Below, in pieces: positions 20,530-32,110 of a stretch of 64,000 bases of DNA. How positions within the stretch are numbered: the stretch's first letter is position 1; each line of letters starts with the position of its first letter. The notes under the pieces were generated by a model that saw only the letters and a program-made list of their open reading frames with translations, searched no databases and was not told the origin of the DNA. Source of the stretch: Centroberyx gerrardi (taxonomy: Eukaryota > Chordata > Actinopteri > Beryciformes > Berycidae); contig NC_136020.1 of assembly GCF_048128805.1 (NCBI RefSeq), positions 10,319,153 to 10,383,152 on the forward strand. The letters are read 5' to 3'. The position numbers and the translations under genes were made by a program.

Positions 20530-22335
20530 CCCTCCTGTTATCTTCAAATTTACTACCATCTTTTATCCTTGGGGTCAATTTGACCCCAAGGATAAAAGAT
20601 CCTCCTTTGAGAACCTCCAGAAAATGATTATAATTAAAATTGTTACCCAAGTTTATGTGTCAGGTACTTTATGTTTCTTTTTTGACTACCTAAATAGCCC
20701 TTTAAATAAAACATAACCCCCCCACCCCCACCCCCACCCCCCTTATACATCCAGAATACCTATTACGCGACTATGGAAAAATATGCAAATCACCATAAAA
20801 TCTCACTGATTGACCTAAAATTGGAAGGAAAGATCTTTTTGGTGTTTTAATGGCCTTATAATATTTCTAAGCACAGATTTTTGTTATTTATAACATTTGG
20901 AAAGAAAAACAATTTCTGTTATCAAGGATAGTAACATGTATTATGTTCGGGGTCAATTTGACCCCAGGAAAAACAAACACAATTTCAAACATTTAGAAGG
21001 ATTTTATTTGTAAAACAGAACATCATCATCATCAGAACATCAGTAAGGAACACATAACAGTTCTTTATTTACAAAAAACACCTATAAAAAGTAAATTTGA
21101 GCATTGTGTCAGGGATTGTTCTATCCTACTGTAAGTGCTATGTATGCAAATATGTGTGTGAGATAGTAAAAAACAAAGGCATAGCTGGACTGTGCATCAC
21201 ATGCTGCCCATATTTTGATACTGTATTTGGCCGGTTTGCTTGGTATGTATCGTCTGAAGGGACAGCGCCCACGAAATGCAACCAGACATTCATCCACAGT
21301 CACGATCCCGTATTGCTGTGAGTTTGTCATCAAAGCGTATGACACGGGAGAAAACATGGAATGTCTTTAGAGACATGGTGGCTGGAAATATTGCCTTTCC
21401 AGTGTCAGCATTCCAAAGGCTTGCTGTTGCTTTGCCTTTTGACTTGTACACTCTTTCCAACTGTCCCCATACACGCGTCTCCCCTCTAAGTTTGTCATCT
21501 CAAGTATATCCTTTTCGATTGATGGTGTTACGAAGAGCTCAAATGCTGATTTTATGTCTTGGACATGGCTGACAGCGTATCTGGTGGGGCCTGGAACCAT
21601 TTTGATGACATTAGCAGCACTAAGTCTACCCTGTCGTTCAAGTGGGGAGAGGGACCATAATAACTTTCCATTTTTGGAAGGTAATGTTTGCTGGTGGTTG
21701 AGAGACAACAGGAGGGTCAACACTAAGGGTCTCATTCTCATCAGAGGAGGATGCCTCATAATCAGGGTCCTCCTCAACATTATCCTCTGTCTCAGACACA
21801 TTCTCCTCCATGTCACTTTCACTGTCAAAGAGCTGTGACAAAACCTCATTGACAGAAAACCTTTGCTTAGAGGTCATTTTCAATTGAGAGAGAGCATAAA
21901 GAGAGAGCACACAGAGCACCAAGAGAAATGGCTTAGAAGGCTGCTGTGCAAGCTTTTATGTGTTTGCTCTTCCCCTATGTTGTGTGAACTATCAATGTCC
22001 TCGCGGGAACCATATTTCCCCGCCCCCACGGCACGGAAAATATCAAAGTTCTCGTGGGAATTATGTTTTCCCCTCCCCCATATCAGTGGTTCTCGCACTA
22101 CTACAGGTATGGTTATGTTAGGTTAGGACCCTAAAGCAGAGGGAAGTTTTTTGAAGATTATTAGATTGCATGTTATAGTGACCTCAATATCATCCAAAAC
22201 AACCAAAACAAATGTGTGTAAAATGTTGATATTTCTTATATGTTTTATACAGCTAAAACAGCCCAGGGTCAAATTGACCCCAAAGAACACCAATGCGTAC
22301 AAAATGTGTACAGGACATTGAAAACATATCATCAT
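20530..22335 (-). mobile_element. Decayed piggyBac transposon
   Basis: The left end is TTAA (20526-20529) followed by CCCTCCTGTTATC, as expected for piggyBac insertion at TTAA. Palindromic GGGGTCAATTTGACCCC motifs occur at 20571 and 20949, with a related motif near 22265. The coding remnants run on the minus strand. The right end is uncertain; a TTAA occurs near 22335, but no matching terminal repeat is obvious. Confidence 0.75.
21160..21877 (-). pseudogene. piggyBac transposase pseudogene
   Basis: From a start at 21877 the minus strand reads MTSKQRFSVNEVLSQLFDSE, followed by the acidic leader. The next segment contains ERQGRLSAANVIKMVPGPTR and later ends with the DDE-like block DECLVAFRGRCPFRRYIPSK plus AKYSIKIWAACDAQSSYAF. 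The frame shifts at least twice. The stretch between the leader-proximal and DDE blocks is shorter than in intact transposases, and the C-terminal part is missing. It is non-functional. Confidence 0.8.
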
Positions 22336-25300
22336 GTTAATTTTATGTTTATCCAGTTGTCCCCATTAAATTAGGAAAAGTCATTAAATATGAAGCAAAA
22401 AAAATGATGTCAATCATTTATTAAATGATACATCACCATTTCAGTCTACTAAACTGAACTGATGAATCTTTTTGCTGAATGTGCACACTGTTTTCAACTG
22501 CATTATATTTGTTGATGTCCTGTATAAAGAATGCTGATAAACAATATATATCTTATTAAACATATCAATATGGTCAATATCCTTGTTCAACGTGTCTCTT
22601 TTGATTCTGTTCATATTGATTTCCAGCACAGAAGAATATAAACATTCAATACTGGACAAACAAGTTCAACATATTCGATTGTCAATTGTTCAGATTGTCA
22701 GTTGTCAACTTATTCAGATTGTCAGTTGTCAATCCGTTCAAACAGATGTTGCTGCTTCTGTGTGGCAAAAAAACAAAAATATGCCGCAGATCTGTGTCTC
22801 TTCCCACCTCTGCCTCCCTCTCATCCTTATGCCAAATGAGAACTTCACCCAAGGTCATGAAGCCACAAATAGGCTGTGTATGTGTGTGATGTCATGATGT
22901 CATAGGGTACATGTGATTGGTGAACATGAACTTTATCAGGCCTCGCTCTGTCAAAAGGCCAAGCTCAGTCATCTGTGTAATCCAAACCGGCATTCAATTA
23001 ACAGCCAATTCCGCCCAGTTGCCCCTTCCCTCCCCTCCACCCCCGACTGTACAGAGCGATCCTCTGTGGAACTTTGGCCCTGGAGGCTAAAAGGCCTCCC
23101 ATGGGGTCAATTAGAGGGGCGTGTCTTCAAATGGGTAGGGGTTGCTGTTTTTGCCAGTTAGAGGATTAAAAAAAACCCACAGGATGTTGTTGGAATGAGC
23201 CACTGACACTTTAACATTCCTCAAATGACAGCTATACAGCGAACTGGGGGATGGAGAACAGCGGTAGGGATTTTTAGGGTCATGCTCCCATTTTGTAAAT
23301 TGATGGTTGTGTGCTGGCTAATGGTAGAAGCTACAAGTTGCCTGAGGGTGGGTACCAAAAGAACAAGGGGTTTGCAAGTGGTGTACCACTTCCAGTATTT
23401 TTAATTACAGTATCTACCCATCAACATTGACATAATCAGCCACCAACCAGTTGCAGTAGAACACTAGAGCCAGAGTTACAGTGATGCCAACAATCAGCAG
23501 TCCTACTGGATCAATTTGCCTTACAAAAACAGAACAGAACAATGTCAACAAAAGAGGGTCATGAGGATGTCACAGAAACAGACCCAGAAACAGCAATGAT
23601 ACGATGTCACTGTTTGATATAAAGCTGTTAGAAAATGTTTTGTTTTTCAGCAATTTTCTCATTTTCTTCTATATATTTTTTTTTAGCTTTTGCAGGTACT
23701 GAATGCCGAAGAATAACTCTGGGCTGGCATTGCAACCACATTAACATACCAAGAGTAGCCCCTGATAGTTGTTTTGCAAAATCAAAAAAGTATGATAGAC
23801 TTAAAGTTTGAGAGGGTTTCATTTTGAAGTTTCACACATTTGCAGTTTGCCGACCGCTCAAAATGTCTCGACTTCAGTTTGAAACCGCCTGCCATGCCCG
23901 AGCTTGCTGGGTTATCATACTGACTTCATTCTGCTGTGTCATTATTTCACTTCACAAACGAGCCTGGATCTCTCCCATATGATCTCTGATACCTCTTCTT
24001 TGTATTCCCTTCTCTCATTCCCTCTCATAAAAGACAACGAGAAATAAAAGGGTGAGCTGCCAAGTCTCTGTTGGAAACAAAATGAAGATATGAAATATGG
24101 GCCTGTAAAAACTGAGGAGATATTTCAAGGCCAGAGGGACTTTGCTTCTATTACGTTCACTGTGGGAGGAAGACCACTGAATGTAAATCCAGGTTTGACT
24201 GCTGTAAATAGGGAACAGACTGTACTGATAATGACGGTGCAACACTCCAAGCAAGCCTTGTGGCCCTGGAGAATAAGTCAGTGGCTGCTGCACTTCCATT
24301 TGCAGCTTGTTATCATCTGACATTCTGAAAGGTTACATCAGGTTTGTTTGTGCAGGCTTACACCAAAAACCTTAGCAATATACATTCAATAACAATGATT
24401 AAATCAAATTAAGTTTAAAGCAACAACTTGAGTTCCCTAATACATGGCTGCATTGCGTCTGTTTATTTGATTCAGAAAACCACTCAGAGGTGCTGTTGTC
24501 AGGCTGTCTCTGCTATGCAAGCAGTGATTAATACCAGTAAGGTATTGGCTGCATATGGACTGGTATAAAAACAACCATTTTGTAATTCCAAAAACATTGA
24601 GGGTTTTTTTGTGCTCATGCTACTACTGAAAATGCCACTGGCTCCGTGATTAGATGGTGGATTTTCTATGGTCAGTGTGATATTATCAGCGGCTGAATGG
24701 TAATTATCGTGTGAGATAATTATTGACATCTTAACCAGGCCTAAGAACTTTAATTATAAAGAGGCTATCTGATGAGAGGAAATTGAATGTTCAGTGTAAT
24801 GCAGCGTATGCATTTAGGCATGTTAACAGAGGTAGAAAGTCAGTTAAAATCGTTCTTTTGGTACAGACACCATCCTTTAATTTTTGGTGATACTCTGATG
24901 AGAATTTAGAGGGAATTTCCTTTACTTACCTCCCCCAAAAAACACATCTTTTCCTCTCACCTCTTGAGAAGTTGTGTTCTTTTCCTCATGACACTGCTTT
25001 AGCACAGAGATCACTGAATGACACTGTCGCTCAGACATGCATCAGTCTGCGGTCCTTGATGTCAGCAGCAGCTCATGTGTCTTCATCAAAGCTTAATGGA
25101 GCCTGCGGTTGTTTGCTGAGCTCAGCAACAATTCCCATCAGGCGAGAGGTGGGAAAAAGGGAACTTGAATATGCCGAAAATGTCTGAGCGCATCGTTCAG
25201 TCTCCCATTTGAAGAAAATAACTAAGTAGCGCCCCGGAAGAAAGTAATGTTGAAGGCATCAAAGTAACAGATTGCAAAAAAGTTCTACATAGCATAGATT

Positions 25301-28300
25301 GTGTTTCTGCTTGATTGCCTATTTAGGGCTTTTATGGTGACAACGCATCAGTGAAATTTATTGTGTTGCATTAAAGGGCTATGACTGTGCATATAGCTAG
25401 GTCGTAAGGATTTGATACACTTGGAATGATATAGCATGAGTCAGGGCTTACGGGAGGAGAGCAGAATGAGATAGAGAATGGGACTGTTGATGGGTCTCCA
25501 GGGAGGAATAGCACATCCTGTGGTGATGCCAATGAAACTCTCCAGGGATTCGCGTATCAGGCAAACTGTAAATGAGGACCTTTCAATGCCCTCTGTCACT
25601 TCTTTTACCTGATGTTCTCTCTCTCTGTCTTTCTCTCTCGTTTCTTTTTCTATCTCCACCAGTGGAACAATCTTCCACAATCATTTTTTCCCCCCTTTCT
25701 ATATATCTTTTTTATCTCGTCCCCTTCTTATCTACGCTAGCACTATTGCGATATATCAGCTTTTCCCATTTTCAACTCGCTATCTTTTCTTTGTGTCTCT
25801 CTTCCAACCCAACTCCCCTTCACCTTTTCCATTCTTTGCGCTGATTTCTCTGCCTCGGCCTCCCTCATCATCTTTCATCTTCTCTCTCTCTTCTTCTCTC
25901 TCATCAACACAATCGCGCTCTCTCTCTGATGTGTCCCTCGCCCCATATTTGTCCTTAACCGGTGGAAATTTATGCGCCATGCACCGTCCTCCTGCATTAC
26001 TGGATGAAAATGTTAATATTAGCCTCCTATCTATGCATGCCAATCGCCTCTAGGTGTTCCTTGCTGTACAATAACCCCCGCATTGATTCACAGACGGCGA
26101 CACGTGCCGTGAATTAAAGCAAACTCACAAGGAGGGTTCAAAGACAGCAGCTTTTCCAAACTCATGCCTCTCTCTGAGGTTATTGAGGAGTTATCTTTCA
26201 CACTGTTAGCAATGAGAGCAAATCTACTTCTTTAATAACGTGGTGACTCAGCATTCAAATTGTAATGGCTGAAATGATTATGCACCACTTGCTATTTACC
26301 TTCATACCTCCACTAAAATTTTTAGCTGCTGGGTCCATGATTTTCAGTCTGTATTGATTGCCTTATTGTTGTTATGTAAAGCAATGCAATTGTGGCTCCA
26401 TTACTGTATGGAAGTTCTGGCAGTTATATTTACAAAACTGCACACATAATTTATTTTGAATGTCGTATATGAGTCATTACTCAGCTTTTTGAGCATTCGT
26501 TGGGATATGCTGACTCCTTTTTTGTTTTGCTCCAGCATTGCAAGGTCACAACATCTGGATTTGCTGAGTCATTTATGTACCGTAACGCAGTGCAGCTCTA
26601 ACTAATGTGCTGAGGGCAATGCATCTTCAGACAGTCAAATATGTACAATCTCCCTTATGCGTAACAGGATGGCTACACTGTCTGGCTACAAGATATTTGC
26701 CGTTAGCCTGACATTTATCAGCATTAAGTGTCTTACAGGACAATGAGACCAAAGCTTTTTGTATCATTGACCCAAGCGGTAACAATTCAGACTCACCTTC
26801 ACAGAGTTTCACAGTGTATACAGACACTCCTTGTACAGTGACAGGACCACACAACTCGTGCATACAAATGACCATGCTGCTAAAGTTTATCTCTTGGCCC
26901 AAATCTCAGAAGTATCCATACCAAGTTCAGCTGCAGTTAAGTCAAGTAATCAAGATGGATTAACACAACATGTTGTATAGTGCATTATGTGCGTGCCACT
27001 TCTGTCTCTTAATATCTATAATACACAACACACAGAGTTCCCAAATATGGTGTTGATTTAGTTAAGTCAGAGTGCAGCTATTGTGTGAAGAAGGTTTATG
27101 GATTTGTTTCTGCTGGTGTATCTTTTCTTTTTCTTTTACCACAGACACACACTCTGTTTGCACCATGTTTGGATTTGTCCTCTGAACCTTAACAGTACGG
27201 GTGGTCTAAAGAGAAAAGCCTGAGACTGACATCCTTAACAAAGTAGGTCCTAAAGGGGAAACTAGGCTTTAGAAAGTCAATATGTCAATACTGTTGCAAT
27301 TTCATACAGTTAAACCCTCTGCCTAAGGTCATTTTTGTGATTTTGCTATACATTGAATTTGGACTTTGTTTACCACCTAAAATAAACTGTTTTGCATGTT
27401 AAAACCAAATGCATGTTATCAGAACTCTGAAAATCATATAACATATCAAAAATATATCAAATAGCATATAACAAATATGAGAATAGGCTGTTTGTTATTG
27501 CCGGGGATAACTGCGACTTCAGGGCAAAGGATCATTCTTCCATAGGAATGACAAGTCTATTTTGGATGGAGCTGTGCTAATCATGGGTGCTTGGGCTCCA
27601 TGTTTGGAGCTCATGTGCCGGCCGCTGCCTCCTGCTTTGCACCACCTTCCAGCGAGCCACCCAAACATTATTTTTTGAACTCAGACAAAGTTTACTTTTA
27701 TTATTTCTCTGTCATTTTGTCTCTGTCGCTTACTTAATCGTTCCCTATTATTCTTGGAGGTAGAGGCTCTGGAATCATAATTAGGCCGCATTGATCGGGG
27801 GGACACTGTAAACAGATTGATGAAAACCAGCTTTGACAACTCCAATTCAGCCAACCATCGTCGCTCAGGTCCACATGGACGATAAACCTCGCCAAAGATT
27901 ACGTCTAATCTGCTTTTGACAGGAACAACTCGCTAGGGGTGTAATTAAGCTTCTAATATGATTTAATCTCCTACTTCTGATACCCCCTATCTGCCCACCC
28001 TACACACCCACCAGCAAACCAATAGGCTTTGGGTACGGCATCCACTGCCAGGGCATTGTGGGAATGCTCATTAGTCCTTCTAATTGGCTGGTATGATTGA
28101 ATAGCGGGAACAGATATTAAAGTGAGGGGGTTACCTGCCAGGAGGAACAGAATGGTCTGTTTCTCATATCTAATTTCATTTATATTAATGAAGACATTGT
28201 TTCACCGTAGCTAGAATTATTAAAAAAGACAACATAGATAACCATAGATCCACTGTATCATTATGATTCTAATATAACATTTTGAGTCAGAACACGAGCT

Positions 28301-28564
28301 TGCTTGTTTTTACAGTGAGAACACAGTTTCAAAATCCACAAGTATATGGCTAAACAGATAATTATAAATGAGCATAAGTGGAATACATGTCCAGTATAGT
28401 CCACAGCGAGCGCTGCCTGGCACCTAATGACAGAATGACAAACTGAGATGGGATTCATTGAAGTGAAGTGACTGTTTCAGGAGACATAACATGGCAGATA
28501 TTTCAGAGCGAGTAGCACACAGCAACAGGCTCTCTGAAGCAGAATCTTTGAATTTCTTCTCTCT

Positions 28565-28602
<38 letters not shown>

Positions 28603-29859
28603 CTCCAGTGCTGGGTGCAATGGTCCATTTGGCAGCTGTTTGAGGAACCCAGCAGAAGGCAGTGCTATTTGCCTGGAGATGCAGGCCAAGATCCAGCCTT
28701 GCCTGAGATGGCGGGCATATGGCATGGCTACACTCACATACACACATGCATGCACAAACCCACACACACACACAATATCACACACACACGCACTTGCACG
28801 CACACACATGCACATATATTCCAAGTTATTCACCGCTTTTACCGTGAAGCGTGACTGAGAGAAATGAATCATCATTTTAAAACCGTATTTTGCTTTACTT
28901 CCGCTGCAAGCTCTTGCAGTTTGATCTGTCCTATATGCCATTCAATAGGAAGAGAGATGAATGGGGATGAATATAAGGTCACATTAAGTGATGCTTGTGT
29001 CATGGCTCTCAGACTGGCATGGCCGCGTTTGTGGTCATACATTTCCAGGCTCTGTGCCAACAGTCATTGCCTGTTTCATTTTCCGAAACTCCACGAGCCC
29101 TTTCACTCATCAGGCCCTTCTCTATTGGGAAATACCATGGTAACCGTACTGGCAAGAGCTGACCTCAGCTATCGCAACACACAACACACACACACATAAT
29201 GTACAAACACACACACACACACACACTGCCGCTGCTGCTAGAGTGCCCCATCAGAATTGGGCGATTGACTTCTCCCCCATGGCCCCAGGCCTCACCAGTC
29301 AGGACTGAGCAGTAATCAAGCCGGACAACAGGTCGAACTTTATTATCAGCCACTCGATACCAGCTACAGGAACAGCCACAGGCCCGCTGAAGGAAGCCAC
29401 GCCGCCAGACTGAAAAAAAAAAGTGTAAAGAAAAGAGGGGGCTGCAAAATAAAAAAAAACCCATTCAAAGTTTTTTTTTCTGGCAGCAGGGACATTGTGA
29501 CTGTTGCCTTGGGCCAGCAGCGTTGGCTGGAAGCTTCTCACAGTCGAGACTAAAAGGATCATCTTTCCTTTGGATGTTTGCTGGAAGTTTCAGGAAGCGG
29601 CGCAGGTGCAGAGAGCCGACGCCGAGGATCTGACGAGGTGTGTGGAAATCTCCCAGGTAGGATGCACTTCCTTCCCCCTCCTCCTCCTTTTGCTTTCCAC
29701 TGTCTTTAGTTGAGTCACCGTGTAAGCTACGGAGGTCGGGTCAAGTACAAACTGATAAAAGGCTAGAGTACACAAAACTCAATCAAAGCAACACAGGTCA
29801 CCACAAACAAAACAATCCGCTTTAGTTTGAATCCAAGGTTTAAGGTTTAAAGTTCTTCA

Positions 29860-30110
29860 TTTTCAAATATTGAGTGGACTGTCCTAGACTGTAAAAATAA
29901 AGTAACCAATATGAATTCATAAATTTAGTGTAATTCCCCTTTAATAGATATTGTAATGATCTGTTTAGAAAGACACAAATCTTTACCACAAATATTTGGT
30001 GTAACAAATCAACAAGATGAGATTGTTCTCTCTTGGCCCACAACTTCTCTGAATGAAAGGTAAGACATAACTGCATACAGCGGCCTCCAGAAACTCTTAA
30101 GCTGTCAAAA
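29860..30110. repeat. Diverged direct repeat, copy A
   Basis: Aligned by eye with copy B at 31497-31745. Shared features include GACTGTAAAAAT vs GACCATAAAAAT, ATTCCCCTT, AGACA(C)AAATC, TA/ACTTGGTGT and TTCTGTCTTG/TTCTCTCTTG. Identity looks about two-thirds. Origin is unknown. Confidence 0.5.
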
Positions 30111-31496
30111 CAGTCTGATTTAGTTTGAATCTGAAAGTGATTGCACCATCGAAGGGAATCTCTAAAGGTCCTACTGGCAAAGTGCTTCTGACTAGCGTGA
30201 CAATTTGAAATAGCTTTTTTGATCATTTCACTTTTTGTAAGAGTATTGTGCCCACTCAAACTGATTGATTATGTGCCACAGAATATAACTCATTTTATGA
30301 CAGAAATGCGCATAGAATTAGTTTGATCAATATTTCTATTCAACTGAACAATCCAGTCACTGTTTTAATCTTTCATCAGTCTCAGTCCATTGTCAGATGA
30401 AATTTGAATTTAACTTTTAATTGATGTTAGACTTCATTACTGTGATTTGAATGTTTTGATCCACTGTGTCCACTGCATATATCACAAACTATTAGAAATG
30501 AATAATTTAGCTCCATACACTTTGCCAGTAGTTCTTTTTCATCAACAGCATCAAAAGCCAGGGGGCCATAAATGATGTATCTGTGAACTGGTGATAGGGA
30601 AAAGCCAGGTGCAAACTGCAGTTGAATATTTATATTTTACATTTGAATAGACTGAAAAATACAAAAACAACTAAATGTAGAAAAATTATTTTGCTGAGCC
30701 CATTGAGTCAGACACAAAAAGCACAAAAGCATCAAGTAAAGCAAGCTTTTAAATTTGTGGAACACGGTTGATGATCTGCTGCATCTATTGAATGCAGAAG
30801 AATAACACAGTGGGAAAGCTCAGCGTGATCCCACTGTTTCAAAGCTCCTGTGGGTGTCAAAATAAGCAGTGAAATTGCCTGGAAAAAATATCAGGGTTGA
30901 GCAGAGTAAATCTATCAAGTGTTCTTTCAGTAATCTATTGTGAAAGGCTCCTTAAAAACACTATTAGACTTGGCCAATGTTGTGAAGAAGTCATTTGGAC
31001 CATTTCTGGCCCAATCAATATTTGCAAACATGAACAACTGGCTCCCAAAGCCGGAACGTCGAGAAGCAGCCAACCCTGCGATGACATCAACATGTCAAAG
31101 GTGGAACTGCTCCACACACAGTGAACAGCTGATTGATTATCTATACAGATTTACTACATTCTGCAACAGTTACGTTAACATTAAAGCTATACTCACATAT
31201 TTGTAGTTTAGAGCTGAGGAGTGAGCAGGTAGGGGTTTGTGTCTTACTCAAAGACACTTTGACAGTAAGCCTGGCTGTCGATGGACACATGTTGACTGTC
31301 TCCCTAACCAACAGGACAGCCTGCCCCCCTGTGGTACTGTTATACCCCCCCCCCCCCCCACCTCCCCTCCTTTGGTGCACCTTTACCATTTTTCCCCAAT
31401 TCATCTTCTATGCAGCAACTGCAGATTTTAGATCTTCTATCACAGATTTATGTCTTAGTTGTCAGGTCTAGCTTAGGGAGAGGAGTTGCTCATGCT

Positions 31497-31745
31497 CACA
31501 AATACTGATAGGATTGTCTCAGACCATAAAAATGACACAACATCAATAAATTCTGAATTGAGCAGTATTCCCCTTCACCAGAACACTGTCAAACAGTGAC
31601 AGAAAAAAGACAAAATCCTTCCGTCAGATACTTGGTGTTACACTTCTGCACAAATTGACAAACTGAGGATATTCTGTCTTGATCCACAGCTTTTCTACAC
31701 ATTCAGAAGCAGCGCATCCTTGTGAATTACGCCGTCCAGTCGAGA
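31497..31745. repeat. Diverged direct repeat, copy B, upstream of slc6a1-like start
   Basis: Second copy of the block at 29860-30110, in the same orientation. It ends about 125 bp before the start codon of the slc6a1-like gene, so it may be part of its promoter or 5'UTR, or an interspersed element. Confidence 0.5.
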
Positions 31746-31869
31746 ACCAAACCCAGAGTGAGAGACTCAGCTGGACCTGAACACAGAGGGGACCTGAACG
31801 TTCCAAAACCGTTACAGGTGGTGAGGCCCGAGCGGTGCGCTGACCCTCGTGGTCTGTAGTGGTCCCGCT

Positions 31870-32110
31870 ATGGGGAAGACTGGGCAGAGTACGGTGGACC
31901 TAAACTCCCCGACAGAGGTCAAACAAGCGGTTCCCTTTGAGGACTTGGATCCTGTGGCGCCCCCTGCAGACGACAAGAAGAAAAAGGAGGAGCCGCCTGA
32001 CAGGGGCAGCTGGAAGGGCAAGTTTGACTTCCTGCTGTCATGTGTGGGATATGCCATTGGCTTAGGAAACGTCTGGAGGTTCCCCTATCTGTGTGGCAAG
32101 AATGGTGGAG
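31870..32110 (+). CDS. slc6a1-like: slc6a1-like exon 1: start, N-terminus, TM1
   Basis: Residues 1-80. ATG 31870 is the first in-frame ATG after upstream stops. A possible acceptor (ccgttacag) lies at 31816. The N-terminus has a [20 protein letters not shown] segment aligned with the ADLPDRDTWKG region of GAT-1. Donor GGAG|gtgagt. Confidence 0.93.

Larger units (their letters stand above)
20350..31869. other. Intergenic region between the two SLC6 genes
   Basis: About 11.5 kb with no recognised host coding exon. Contents: piggyBac remnant (20530 to about 22335), pyrimidine-rich DNA at 25600-25920, high-complexity DNA at 27480-28140 that may be conserved non-coding sequence, (GT)n at about 28568-28600, CA-rich DNA at about 28730-28810, and two diverged copies of a block of about 250 bp at 29860 and 31497. 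A possible non-coding first exon of the slc6a1-like gene ends CCCAG|gtagga near 29656, with weak support. Confidence 0.5.

Noticed and set aside
25572..26053. Overlapping Ser/Phe- and Arg/Glu-rich frames on both strands
   Set aside because: They come from a pyrimidine-rich tract; neither strand shows conserved motifs or splice structure.
29504..29656. Coding first exon for the slc6a1-like gene
   Set aside because: There is a good donor but no family N-terminal sequence; at most it is a non-coding exon, so I mention it only in the intergenic note.
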